From Collinsella sp. AF20-14LB (GTDB lineage Bacteria > Actinomycetota > Coriobacteriia > Coriobacteriales > Coriobacteriaceae): a stretch of 64,000 nucleotides of DNA. Where the stretch lies: assembly GCF_003459505.1 (NCBI RefSeq), contig NZ_QRWD01000001.1, forward strand, positions 76,746 through 140,745. Reading direction: 5' to 3'. Position numbers and translations under genes: made by a program. Numbering within the stretch: the first letter of the stretch is position 1; every line of letters starts with the position of its first letter. The notes under the pieces are model-generated. The model did not search any database. It was given only the letters and a program-made list of their open reading frames with translations, and was not told the origin of the DNA. Positions 36,351 to 45,063 of the stretch are shown in pieces.

Positions 36351-36962
36351 CTAATCCAAGCGAGATTCCAGACTCGACAGGCCATTGAGAGTCAGGTCGT
36401 TGGCGACCTCCGAGACGCGCTCGATAGGAACCGAGCCGTCAGACAGCGCCCGTGTGCGATAGATTCCGATAATACCCGACAGCAAAAACGCCAGATAGTA
36501 GTCGAACATCTCGTCCTTGAGACCGTGGGGCAGCAGATCGCGCTCGGCAATCTCGTGCTCGAGCGGCGCACGAAGACGAGCCATAAAATCATCGAGCGGA
36601 ATGTTCTCGATCAGCTGACGATTGAGCACCAGGTTGTTGCACAGCGCCTCGTTAACGGTTTTAAAGAAGGTCGCCGCCGCGCCCAGGGCGCGCTCGTTGG
36701 TGTCACCGTCCATGGAAGCAAGCGTTTTCTCGACCGAGTCGACAATCATCTCCACCACATCGACGGCAATGGCATCGAGCAAGCCATCAACCGTACCAAA
36801 GTGCACGTAGAAGGTTTTACGGTCGACATTGGCCTCGCGCGCGATGGCACTCACCGTAATGTCTGCCAGCGGCTTTTCCATGAGCAAGCGCTCAAAAGCG
36901 GAAAGGATGGCATTGCGGCTGCGAACGATACGGCGATCAATACGCGGTTTGCTGGTGGCCAT
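36351..36962 (-). CDS. TetR/AcrR-family transcriptional regulator
   Basis: 203 aa from ATG at 36962 (GAAGGGA upstream; a start at 36989 is possible). N-terminal helix-turn-helix: ITVSAIAREANVDRKTFYVHFGTVDGLLDAI. The C-terminal ligand/dimer domain resembles the TetR_C7-like type. Its stop lies 4 bp from the end of the IS3 remnant, so the last residues could have been altered by the island junction. Target unknown. Confidence 0.88.
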   Translation of the reverse strand: MATSKPRIDRRIVRSRNAILSAFERLLMEKPLADITVSAIAREANVDRKTFYVHFGTVDGLLDAIAVDVVEMIVDSVEKTLASMDGDTNERALGAAATFFKTVNEALCNNLVLNRQLIENIPLDDFMARLRAPLEHEIAERDLLPHGLKDEMFDYYLAFLLSGIIGIYRTRALSDGSVPIERVSEVANDLTLNGLSSLESRLD

Positions 36963-37078
36963 GGGCGTGTCCCTTCGATATGCGGGCATTCATCAACAGA
37001 TGAGAGATAATCTACGTAAGAGGATTATCCCCCATACAGCACAAATATGCCCCGCATCATGAAGAACGCACGACTGCC

Positions 37079-38386
37079 CTACTGCGACTTAGGGTGCTTC
37101 TTCTTATTGAGTGCCGACGGAGATACGCGAATACCGTCGCCTGTCTGGCGCACATAGGCTTTATGAGCCGGCTTAGCGGTCCCAGAAGCCTTCTGAGCGT
37201 GCTTCTTGGGATCAACGGTAACCGCATTCGTGGGGTGCGGCTTAGTGGGCGCAGAGGGCGTCTGAGACGTGCGGCCGAGTTTGCGCATCACGCGATCCCA
37301 GCGCGCATGGATGCTCTCGTTGTGGGCGCTCTTAAGTCCCAGCAGGGGCGCAGCCAAAATGGTCGGCGCAATAAACGTAATGAGGCGCCACAGCAGATAG
37401 CCGGCGGTCGAAGCCGACCCAAAGAAATGACCCAAGAACAATGCAAAGCCGCCCTCAGCGCCACCAGTTCCACCGGGCAAGGGAACCGCAGAGCTCAGCA
37501 GCTGGACAAAGGCGCTCGCGGCCATGACCGAGAAAAAGTCGACCTCGTGGTGGCCAAAGGCAAGCATCAGGAAATACGGAACCAGATAGAAAAACGCGAG
37601 CTGCAGCATGGTGATAAACACGGTGAGCAGCATGGAAGAAAAATGTCCGGCCGAAAGCTTGAACTTCTCGGAGAAGGAGTAGATCTCGCCGTCGACAAAC
37701 GTGCGCCATCCCTCGATCTTAGTGGCCGAGACACCTATGCGCTCGAGCCAATTGATGATGCAATGGGCAACGCGCGTGACGGTCTTAGGCATGAGCGCGA
37801 CGGCGAAGATGCCCAGCAAGATGCAGCAGTGCCCACCAAAGCTAAAGACGCACAGCAGCGTCATGTCGCCATAGCGCTCGGCAAAAAACGGCATGCGAGC
37901 AAGCAGTAGGATAGCCCCCCAGGCAACGAGGCCAAACTGGTACACAATAAAGCGCGTGAACTGCGTGGCTCCGGCCTCGCCGACATTTTGGCCCGCCTTG
38001 GTCAGGCGGTAGATCTGGGCGGGAGTCGAGCCCATCATCATAGGCGTGAGGTTGCCAAAGAAGATGCCACTCGCCTCGACCGAGATCAGGTCGCGAATGC
38101 CGACGGGTGAATTGGGGTCAAGCCATACGGCGATCGCATAGGCCACAATGCCAAAGAACAGATACATGAACATGCAAAGACACGCGACAAAGAGCCATGA
38201 CGCCTGCACGCTCGACATAGCAGCCCAGAACTGCCCCATCTGCCCGGTTACCACCAGATAGACGATATAACCCACCAGCACGACGCCGATAAAGATGGCG
38301 CCGCGGCGTGCGCTCTTATTGTCATCTCCGCCCGAGGCCTCAACCTCGACCTGGGGCTTAGACGTATGCTGAGAGGACTCCGTCAT
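37079..38386 (-). CDS. Flippase-like membrane protein (lysylphosphatidylglycerol synthase TM family)
   Basis: 435 aa from ATG at 38386, preceded by AGAAGGAG. About eight hydrophobic helices, with VEASGIFFGNLTPMMMGSTPAQIYRLTKAG and SSAVPLPGGTGGAEGGFALFLGHFFG, match the UPF0104/MprF-like integral membrane domain. There is no lysyl-transferase domain. Basic C-terminal tail rich in Lys/Pro/Thr. Likely lipid or glycolipid translocation; not tested. Confidence 0.8.
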   Translation of the reverse strand: MTESSQHTSKPQVEVEASGGDDNKSARRGAIFIGVVLVGYIVYLVVTGQMGQFWAAMSSVQASWLFVACLCMFMYLFFGIVAYAIAVWLDPNSPVGIRDLISVEASGIFFGNLTPMMMGSTPAQIYRLTKAGQNVGEAGATQFTRFIVYQFGLVAWGAILLLARMPFFAERYGDMTLLCVFSFGGHCCILLGIFAVALMPKTVTRVAHCIINWLERIGVSATKIEGWRTFVDGEIYSFSEKFKLSAGHFSSMLLTVFITMLQLAFFYLVPYFLMLAFGHHEVDFFSVMAASAFVQLLSSAVPLPGGTGGAEGGFALFLGHFFGSASTAGYLLWRLITFIAPTILAAPLLGLKSAHNESIHARWDRVMRKLGRTSQTPSAPTKPHPTNAVTVDPKKHAQKASGTAKPAHKAYVRQTGDGIRVSPSALNKKKHPKSQ

Positions 38387-38494
38387 GAGACTCCTTCTAA
38401 CAGTCAAAATATCTTGGTTATTGTACCCGTAAGGCCCATAGGCAGAACGCAAAGCTCTGGTTCAAACGGGAATTGCAGACGGTTGATTGAAAAT

Positions 38495-38526
38495 AAAAAA
38501 CCCGGGCTTCCATGAGAAGACCGGGT
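38495..38526 (-). terminator. Terminator of the tRNA-Glu pair
   Basis: On the minus strand ACCCGG...CCGGGT is followed by TTTTTTATTTT. It lies 11 bp after the 3' end of the second tRNA. Confidence 0.85.
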
Positions 38527-38536
38527 ATCAGATGCG

Positions 38537-38613
38537 TGGTAGCCCGTACCAGATTCGAACTGGTGATCTCCGCCTTGAGAGGGCGGCGTCCTAAACCGCT
38601 AGACGAACGGGCC
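38537..38613 (-). tRNA. tRNA-Glu (anticodon CTC)
   Basis: The 77-nt cloverleaf includes the encoded CCA end. The anticodon stem CCGCC/GGCGG encloses loop CTCTCAA, giving anticodon CTC. T-arm GTTCGAATC is present. It is identical to the copy at 38636-38712, 22 nt upstream. Confidence 0.95.
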
Positions 38614-38635
38614 ATAAGCCTCAGCAGAAAAGAAG

Positions 38636-38712
38636 TGGTAGCCCGTACCAGATTCGAACTGGTGATCTCCGCCTTGAGAGGGCGGCGTCCTAAACCGCTA
38701 GACGAACGGGCC
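38636..38712 (-). tRNA. tRNA-Glu (anticodon CTC), identical upstream copy
   Basis: Same 77-nt sequence as 38537-38613, with acceptor stem, anticodon CTC and encoded CCA. It is the first of the pair to be transcribed from the promoter at 38747-38775. Confidence 0.95.
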
Positions 38713-38746
38713 ACATGACATCTGCACTGCCGTGCTGCGAGGAAAT

Positions 38747-38775
38747 ATATTACGGGACAAAAAACATCAGCGCAA
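38747..38775 (-). promoter_or_regulatory. Predicted promoter of the tRNA-Glu pair
   Basis: Minus-strand TTGCGC (38775-38770), a 17-bp spacer and TAATAT (38752-38747), placed about 35 bp upstream of the first tRNA. Confidence 0.65.
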
Positions 38776-38790
38776 GAAGAAATTCCAAAT

Positions 38791-38810
38791 TGCCGAAAAA
38801 ATTGTCGGCA
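38791..38810 (-). terminator. Weak hairpin after the CCA-adding enzyme gene
   Basis: TGCCGA/TCGGCA stem with an 8-nt loop about 30 bp after the gene's stop; no clear T-run follows. Confidence 0.35.
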
Positions 38811-38840
38811 GGTTATGGAACGCGCAGGTCAACTGGTTAG

Positions 38841-40235
38841 CTAGTTCAAGTTGAGATGAGCCAGGAGGGCTTCGCGGTTGTTGGGGATGTTGTCCTCGAT
38901 CACGGCGTCGAGGGCGGCGTTGAGAAGCTGTCCCAGCTCCGACCCCGGCTTGACGCCGGCGCGGATCAGGTCGCCACCATTAATGGCAAGCATCTTGAGT
39001 GTATAGGGCTCCCCCGCCTGCAGCAGATCGTGGGCGAGCGTACGCATCTCCTCGATCGTCTCGACGTAATAGAAGCACGACGGGGCCTTGCCAAGTGTGT
39101 CAGCACGCTTAAGATCCATGAGCTCGTCCATCAGACGCGGCGTGTCGACACCCTCGCCCGAAAGCGCGCGCATCATATTGAGCAGACAAGTACGCTCGGG
39201 GCGCAGCGGCTTGTCATGGTATTTGATCAGCAGGCACACATCGCGCACCAAATCGTGCGAGAGCGCCAGGCGATCCATGATGACACGCGCCTTCTTGGCG
39301 CCGAGCTCGGGATGACCGTAGAAGTGGCCGCTGCCGTCGTGATCGACCGTAAAGCACTCGGGTTTGGAAACGTCGTGCAAAAACGCCGCCCACATAAGGC
39401 TCGACGAGGGCGCGACGCCGTCGCACAGCGCCAGCTCCCCTGCCACCGTCAGCACGCGGGCGATATGCTCGTAGACGTTAAACGCATGATAGACGCTGCG
39501 TTGATCAAACCCGCGAGCGGACGCGAGCTCGGGCACGGCGGCACAGATGAGCTCGGGATAGCGAAGCATCGCGTCTCCCCCATGACCGGTCGAAAGAATG
39601 CCCTCGAGCTCAATACCCACACGCTCGCGCGCCACGGCATCGAGCAGCGGTGCACACTCTGCAAGCGCGCGCTTGGTCTCGGGCTCAATCATAAAGTCAA
39701 GGCGGCAGGCAAAGCGTACCGCACGCAGCATGCGCAGGGCGTCCTCGTTAAAGCGGCGCTTGGGATCGCCGACAGCGCGAATCAGCTTGCGCTCCAGATC
39801 ACCCTGGCCGTCATAGCGGTCGACAAGCCCGCGCTCGGGATGCCAGGCCATGGCGTTGACGGTAAAGTCGCGGCGCGCCAGATCGTCCTCGAGCGAGGCG
39901 GCACGCTCCACACTCTGGGGATGGCGACCATCGGTGTAAAAGCCATCCAGACGGTACGTGGTGACCTCGATACGCTCGCCATCGGAAATAGCCGTGATTC
40001 CGCCAAATTTAATGCCGGACTCCACAACCGCGATGCCGGCGGCCTCGAGCGCCGCTTTGGACTCCTGCCACAGGCCGCTACAGCACATATCAACATCGTG
40101 GCTGGGGCACCCCATCAGGGCGTCGCGCACCCAACCGCCCACGTACCAAGCCTCAAGACCAGCCGCCTCAAGCGCGCGCAGGACGCACAGGGACGCATCG
40201 GACGGTTGAGTACCGTTGAGCGAAACATTGCACAT
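38841..40235 (-). CDS. cca: CCA tRNA nucleotidyltransferase / poly(A) polymerase family with HD domain
   Basis: Adds or repairs the CCA end of tRNAs. The head domain has YVGGWVRDALMG, HDVDMCC and RRDFTVNAMAW; then NEDALRMLRAVRFACRLDF and an HD phosphohydrolase motif (HDVSKPE). The ATG at 40235 (464 aa) follows AGGAGG. Since both nearby tRNAs already encode CCA, repair may be its main role here. Confidence 0.92.
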   Translation of the reverse strand: MCNVSLNGTQPSDASLCVLRALEAAGLEAWYVGGWVRDALMGCPSHDVDMCCSGLWQESKAALEAAGIAVVESGIKFGGITAISDGERIEVTTYRLDGFYTDGRHPQSVERAASLEDDLARRDFTVNAMAWHPERGLVDRYDGQGDLERKLIRAVGDPKRRFNEDALRMLRAVRFACRLDFMIEPETKRALAECAPLLDAVARERVGIELEGILSTGHGGDAMLRYPELICAAVPELASARGFDQRSVYHAFNVYEHIARVLTVAGELALCDGVAPSSSLMWAAFLHDVSKPECFTVDHDGSGHFYGHPELGAKKARVIMDRLALSHDLVRDVCLLIKYHDKPLRPERTCLLNMMRALSGEGVDTPRLMDELMDLKRADTLGKAPSCFYYVETIEEMRTLAHDLLQAGEPYTLKMLAINGGDLIRAGVKPGSELGQLLNAALDAVIEDNIPNNREALLAHLNLN

Positions 40236-40372
40236 GCCTATGGCCTCCTGCACTTGTGAGCGTGAATCGATGGTTCTCAAGAAGTCTAACAAGAAACGAG
40301 AAAACACGCACACGCAATCGCGTCGTCGATTAGATAAATCGAGACAGCAGACGCCACATACGTTCAGCGCGC

Positions 40373-40408
40373 AAAAAACACCCGCCTTGGTAATCCAAAG
40401 CGGGTGTT
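40373..40408 (-). terminator. Terminator after the distal PfkB kinase gene
   Basis: Minus-strand stem AACACCCGC...GCGGGTGTT, extended inside by TTGG/CCAA, followed by TTTTTT. Confidence 0.88.
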
Positions 40409-40430
40409 CGGCAACGACATATCGATGCTG

Positions 40431-41363
40431 CTAGCAGACCTGGCGAACCACAATGTGCTTCATATATTCGTCCACCTTGGCAAAATCGCCCAGACCCGGG
40501 CACTCGACCACGTTGGCGCCGGTGGCCATCGAGAGGCGCAGGGCATCCTCGACGCGCTCGGGGGCGTCGTGCCACACGGACAGGAAGGCAGCGAGCGAGG
40601 AATCGCCGGCGCACACCGTCGACAGCAGCTTGACGTCGAAGGTGCGATTGGCAAACCAGATATGCTCGCCGTTGGAGAAGTACGCGCCGTCGCCACCGAG
40701 GGTCAGCAGCACGTTCTTGGCGCCCTTGGCGTGCAGCTCGGCCATGGCGCCCTTGACGGACTCGTCGTCGCCACCGCTCACCTTGATGCCAAAGATGTCG
40801 AGCAGCTCGTCGTCATTGGGCTTGATCAGCAGCGGCTCCATGGCAATGAGGTCTGCCAGCTGATGGCTCGAGATGTCGAGGACGAACTCGGCCCCCTTGG
40901 CCTTGACGCGGCGCAGGACCTCGGCCAGGAAGCCCTCGGAAGTGTTGGGAGGCAGCGAGCCGCTGATGACCAGGCAGGTCATGTCATCGAGCGAATCGAT
41001 GAGCTCAAACATCTCCTGCTCGTTGGCCTCGTTGATGGCAGCACCGGCGTTGACCATGTTGTACTCGGTGTCAGGGCCGGCGTTGAGGAACACATTGACG
41101 CGCGTGATGCCGTCGGTCCACACGGGCTTGACGGGCACGCCCAAGGCCTCGGCGCCCTTAACGATAAACTCGCCCGAGAAACCGGCGAAAAAGCCCAAGA
41201 TCGTCGTGTCGACACCGTAGTGATCAAGGGTGAACGAGACGTTGAGGCCCTTGCCGTTGGGCGTATAGACCGCGTCACGCGTGCGGGTGACGGTGTTGGC
41301 GGAAAGACCGTCGCAGGCGATGTTGTAGTCAATAGCGGGATTTGCAGTGAGCGTATAAATCAT
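40431..41363 (-). CDS. PfkB-family hexose-phosphate kinase (1-phosphofructokinase-like), distal copy
   Basis: Probably phosphorylates fructose 1-phosphate (or tagatose 6-phosphate) made by the adjacent PTS. YTLTANPAIDYN at the start, GKGLNVSFTLDHYG, LVISGSLPPNT and the C-terminal STVCAGDSSLAAFL with the catalytic Asp are PfkB/FruK motifs. 310 aa from the ATG at 41363 (GAAAGGA upstream). It is clearly paralogous to the next gene upstream and has its own terminator. Confidence 0.88.
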   Translation of the reverse strand: MIYTLTANPAIDYNIACDGLSANTVTRTRDAVYTPNGKGLNVSFTLDHYGVDTTILGFFAGFSGEFIVKGAEALGVPVKPVWTDGITRVNVFLNAGPDTEYNMVNAGAAINEANEQEMFELIDSLDDMTCLVISGSLPPNTSEGFLAEVLRRVKAKGAEFVLDISSHQLADLIAMEPLLIKPNDDELLDIFGIKVSGGDDESVKGAMAELHAKGAKNVLLTLGGDGAYFSNGEHIWFANRTFDVKLLSTVCAGDSSLAAFLSVWHDAPERVEDALRLSMATGANVVECPGLGDFAKVDEYMKHIVVRQVC

Positions 41364-41492
41364 GAATGTTCCTTTCACGAAGCAACGTGTTAATGAAAGT
41401 ATATTCCACGCATCGGTAAAAGGCTAGGACAACTCGGTGAACGGTGTGGAAGCGATGAAGTACGGCGGGACACCTCTCCCCCGTGGCGGAAC

Positions 41493-41523
41493 AAAAAGGC
41501 GCCCCAGCCGAAACCGGGGCGCC
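41493..41523 (-). terminator. Terminator between the two PfkB genes
   Basis: Minus-strand GGCGCCCCGG...CTGGGGCGCC followed by TTTTTG. It separates the two kinase genes into at least partly independent transcripts. Confidence 0.88.
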
Positions 41524-41551
41524 ACATGCGCACGAATATGTCGCGTTTCGA

Positions 41552-42484
41552 TTACTGACGATCGAGCTTGCGGACAGCAACGCGCTTGCTATACTCATCG
41601 ACGTGACCGAAGTCGCCGATGCCGACGGACTCGGCGACGTTGGCGCCGGTGGCCATAGCGAGCTTCATGGCCTCCTCGACGTTGTCGCGATCCCTGTACC
41701 ACTTGTGCAGGAACGCAGCGAGGGTGCAGTCGCCGGCGCAGACGGAAGAAACCAGCTTGATGTTGAACTCACGCTTGGCGTACCAGATGTCCTCGCCGTT
41801 GGAGAAGTAAGCGTCGCCGCGGCTACCACGGGTAAGCAGCACGTTCTGAACGCCAGCGTCGTGAGCCATCTTCATGGCAACGCGGACCTCGTCGTCAGTG
41901 TCAACCGGCACGCCGAAGATAGCCTTCATCTCGTGATGGTTCGGCTTGATGAGCAGCGGCTTCTTGTGAGCGAGCTCCTTGAGCTTGTCGGAGGAAAGGT
42001 CCAGGACGACGTCGGCGCCACGAGCCTGAGCGTGCTCCATGACCTGAGCCAGGAAGTCGGGCGTAGCTTTGGGAGGCACGGAGCCGGAGACGATCAGGCA
42101 CTCAAGATCGCCCGCGGTGTCCAGGATGTTGTAGAGCTCCTCCTGGTGCTGCGGCGTAATAGGAGCGCCAGGGTTCAGGATGCCGTACTCGTGCTGGCCA
42201 TCGTTGACGTAGGTGTTAATGCGCGTGATACCGTCGGTCCAGACCGGGCGGCAGAGGCAACCCAGGTTCATGACCTCCTCGACGATGAACTTGCCCGTAA
42301 AGCCAGCGAAGAAGCCGAGCGCGACGGTGTCGACGCCCATCTTCTTAAAGGCGAAGGACACGTCGAGGCCCTTGCCGTTAGCCGTGTAGCTGGCCGAGCC
42401 GGTGCGGACGTTCTCGTCGGGCTCGAGCGGAGAGCTCGAAACCGTCATGTCGACAGCCGGGTTAGCGGTTAGCGTGTAGAACAT
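41552..42484 (-). CDS. PfkB-family 1-phosphofructokinase-like kinase, proximal copy
   Basis: 310 aa, same length as its neighbour. YTLTANPAVDMTV, GKGLDVSFAFKKMG, LIVSGSVPPKAT and SSVCAGDCTLAAFLHKWY carry the sugar-kinase fold motifs and catalytic Asp. It lies 74 bp after ptsI on the same strand. One copy may serve fructose 1-phosphate and the other a different PTS product; sequence alone does not assign them. Confidence 0.88.
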   Translation of the reverse strand: MFYTLTANPAVDMTVSSSPLEPDENVRTGSASYTANGKGLDVSFAFKKMGVDTVALGFFAGFTGKFIVEEVMNLGCLCRPVWTDGITRINTYVNDGQHEYGILNPGAPITPQHQEELYNILDTAGDLECLIVSGSVPPKATPDFLAQVMEHAQARGADVVLDLSSDKLKELAHKKPLLIKPNHHEMKAIFGVPVDTDDEVRVAMKMAHDAGVQNVLLTRGSRGDAYFSNGEDIWYAKREFNIKLVSSVCAGDCTLAAFLHKWYRDRDNVEEAMKLAMATGANVAESVGIGDFGHVDEYSKRVAVRKLDRQ

Positions 42485-42558
42485 TTACAGTACCCCCTGT
42501 ATATGTGAGGGCCGCGTGGCAGGCCCATTCCAACCACGCGGTTACCTCTGATACCAAA

Positions 42559-44262
42559 TTAGCGAGCTGCGGACTCGAGCAGTGCCTTGACCTCGGCGGC
42601 GGTGTTGCAGGCGAGCGCCTTCTCGGCGAGCTCATCGCACTCGGCCTTGGTCCACTGGCTGATGGTCTTGCGGGCGCGCAGGATGGACGGAGCGCTCATC
42701 GAGAACTCCTCCAGGCCCCAGCTGATCAGCAGCGGCTCGAGCAGCGGATCGGCAGCGGCCTCGCCGCACATACCGACCATGATGCCGGCCTTAACGCCGC
42801 TCTCGATGATGTTCTTGAGCGAGCGGAGCACGGCGGGATAGTACACCTGGTACAGGTTGGAGATGGTGTCGTTGCCACGGTCGGCGCACATGGTGTAGCC
42901 GATCAGGTCGTTGGTGCCGATAGAGAAGAAGTCGGCGACCTCGGCCAGACGGTCTGCGAGCAGCGAAGCGGCGGGCGTCTCGACCATAATGCCGACCTCG
43001 ATGTTCTCGTTGAACTTGCGACCCTCTTCGGTCAGCTCGGCCTTGCACTGCTCGACGAGCTCCTTGACAGCCAAGACCTCCTCGACGCAGGTGACGAGCG
43101 GGATCATGATCTTGACGTCACCAAAGGCGCTGGCGCGCAGCAGGGCGCGGAGCTGGACCTTGTACTGGTCGGGGTTGGCCAGGCAGTAACGCACGGCGCG
43201 GAAGCCCATGAAGGGGTTCTCTTCCTTGACCATGTGCAGGTACGGAATTTCCTTGTCGCCACCCACATCGAGCGTGCGGATGATGACCGGAGCGCCCTTA
43301 AGCGCACTGGCGACCTTGCGGTAGGCGTTGAACTGCTCCTCCTCGGAAGGAAGCTCAGCAGAGTCCATGAACAGGAACTCGGAGCGGAACAGACCGATAG
43401 CCTCGGCGTCGTGATCGAGCGCGTTGGGCACGTCATCGGGGTTACCGATGTTGCAAGCGATGATCTTCTTGATGCCGTCGGCAGTCACGGACGGCTTGCC
43501 ACGGAAGGCCTCGAGGGCTGCCTTCTCGGCAGCGAAGGCCTCGGCCTTGGCGGTGTAGGCAGCGAGCGTCTCCTCGTCGGGATCGGCCTCAACGATACCC
43601 TTGCCACCGTCGACGACAACGGTCATACCGTTGCGCAGCGCGGTGCAGCTGTTGGAAACCGAAAGGACAGCCGGGATCTCGAGGGCACGCGCGATGATCG
43701 CGGAGTGCGACGTGCGGCCACCGGTCTCGGTGACGATACCGGCAACGTGGGCCTTATCGATCGTGGCGGTCATGGACGGCGTAAGGTCGTGCACGACAAC
43801 GACGGTGTTCTCGGGCAGGACGGAGAGGTCGACGACCTCCTTGCCCAGCAGCTCGGCCAGAATACCGGTGCGGATGTCGGCGATGTCGGCCGCGCGCAGA
43901 CGGAACATCTCGTCGTCCATGGACAGGAACATGTTCTCGAACATGGTCGAGGTGTCCATGAGCGCCTGCTCAGCGCAGGTGCCACCGTCAATGGCGGCGT
44001 TGATGGCGTCAGTCATGCCCGGGTCCTGAGCCAGGACAATGTGTCCGCTCATGATCTCGGCCTCGGCCTCGCCCACCGTCTCCTTCATGTGGTCGGCCTG
44101 AGCCTGGGTCTTCTCGCAGAAGACCGAAAGAGCGGACTGATAGCGCTCCTTCTCTGCTGCCGAATCAGCAACCTCGTGCGGCTCAAACGTCAAGTCGGGA
44201 TCGACGGCGACCATGACGGTGCCGATACCGATGCCCTCGGAAGCGTTGACTCCCTGATACAT
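42559..44262 (-). CDS. ptsI: PTS enzyme I (phosphoenolpyruvate-protein phosphotransferase)
   Basis: Takes phosphate from PEP and passes it to HPr. The active-site histidine is in GGRTSHSAIIARALEIPAVL; FLFMDSAELPSEEEQF, GFRAVRYCL, MIPLVT and FFSIGTNDLIGYTM are PEP-binding motifs. 567 aa from ATG at 44262, preferred over the ATG at 44268 because of ribosome-site spacing. Located between ptsH and the kinases. Confidence 0.96.
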   Translation of the reverse strand: MYQGVNASEGIGIGTVMVAVDPDLTFEPHEVADSAAEKERYQSALSVFCEKTQAQADHMKETVGEAEAEIMSGHIVLAQDPGMTDAINAAIDGGTCAEQALMDTSTMFENMFLSMDDEMFRLRAADIADIRTGILAELLGKEVVDLSVLPENTVVVVHDLTPSMTATIDKAHVAGIVTETGGRTSHSAIIARALEIPAVLSVSNSCTALRNGMTVVVDGGKGIVEADPDEETLAAYTAKAEAFAAEKAALEAFRGKPSVTADGIKKIIACNIGNPDDVPNALDHDAEAIGLFRSEFLFMDSAELPSEEEQFNAYRKVASALKGAPVIIRTLDVGGDKEIPYLHMVKEENPFMGFRAVRYCLANPDQYKVQLRALLRASAFGDVKIMIPLVTCVEEVLAVKELVEQCKAELTEEGRKFNENIEVGIMVETPAASLLADRLAEVADFFSIGTNDLIGYTMCADRGNDTISNLYQVYYPAVLRSLKNIIESGVKAGIMVGMCGEAAADPLLEPLLISWGLEEFSMSAPSILRARKTISQWTKAECDELAEKALACNTAAEVKALLESAAR

Positions 44263-44395
44263 TCCCATTCCTCTCTCCGTGTCATGTGATAAAGCGTTTT
44301 GCCATATCCATGACAAAAGAGCGCAGCTACCTTACAACAGGTCACTGCGCCCCCAAATATGAACTTAGTTGTTCAACATGCGACCCGTTTGAGTT

Positions 44396-44659
44396 CTACT
44401 CGCCAAGACCGCTCTTGATGAGCTCGATGGCAGCAGCCAGAGCCTCGGCCTCGTCAGCGCCGTCGCACTTGACCTCGACCTCGGTACCGCAGGGGATACC
44501 AGCAGCCATGAGGGCCATCGGGGACTTGCCGTTGACCTCCTTCTCGGGGGTGACGACCGTCACGTCACAGGCATACTTGCCCATGGTGGAGGCGAACAGA
44601 CCAGCCGGACGCATGTGAAGACCCTGCGGATTGACGAGGGTAGCCTTCTCAGAAACCAT
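44396..44659 (-). CDS. ptsH: PTS phosphocarrier protein HPr
   Basis: 87 aa. The phospho-histidine lies in NPQGLHMRPAG; note Met where many HPr proteins have Ala (HARPA). A serine in NGKSPMALMAAG matches the HPr kinase site region of Gram-positive HPr. ATG at 44659 follows AAAAGGAG. It shares phosphate between enzyme I (downstream gene) and fructose enzyme II (upstream gene). Confidence 0.95.
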   Translation of the reverse strand: MVSEKATLVNPQGLHMRPAGLFASTMGKYACDVTVVTPEKEVNGKSPMALMAAGIPCGTEVEVKCDGADEAEALAAAIELIKSGLGE

Positions 44660-44796
44660 AATTGACTCCTTTTTGTGTTTAACCCCTGTCGTGTATGCGG
44701 CAGGAGTCAGATTCACGACGTTGTTTATATTAACTCACATCAAACGGTTTTTCATTGTGTTTCGCACGAATTGTTGGACAGATGTGTTTGTCGTCC

Positions 44797-44948
44797 GCTT
44801 GCTCGCCCACAGGGGGCCGGGCGCGGGCTGTGAGATTTCCTGCTCTACAGTCCTGCTCGCACGAAGAGCACATTAAGTGCTCTTCGGCTCGTGCGGAACT
44901 CGCGATAAATCTCACAGCCCGCGCCCGGCCCCCTGTGGGCGAGCAAGC
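44797..44948. repeat. Large palindromic element, copy 2 (42-bp perfect arms, conserved 68-nt core)
   Basis: Arms 44797-44838 and 44907-44948 are perfect reverse complements (42/42). The core 44839-44906 is the reverse complement of the copy-1 core with two single-base gaps and three substitutions. Two of those substitutions form one compensated base pair in the inner stem (G-C in copy 1, A-T in copy 2). The arms differ from copy-1 arms. Outside, TTCGCACGA near 44761 and its inverted form near 44976-44984 mark a further, degenerate repeat. The whole ptsH-fruA gap (44660-45187) has no gene. Confidence 0.88.
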
Positions 44949-45063
44949 TGCGGAAACTCGGTCGGTCCAGAGCAATATCGTGCGAACGGAATTCTAGCTA
45001 TTTTTTTGTTCGCCTGGTTGATCTAGTTGATGGAGCCTATCTATACCCTCTTGTGGACTGAGG

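Noticed and set aside
38418..38714. Apparent protein with an internal repeat
   Set aside because: The repeat is the two tRNA-Glu genes read as codons.
42505..44289. Long plus-strand open frame (594 codons) opposite ptsI
   Set aside because: It mirrors the ptsI codon pattern in a high-GC genome; the product is low-complexity Gly/Val/Leu/Asp/His with no recognisable domain, while ptsI on the other strand is unambiguous.
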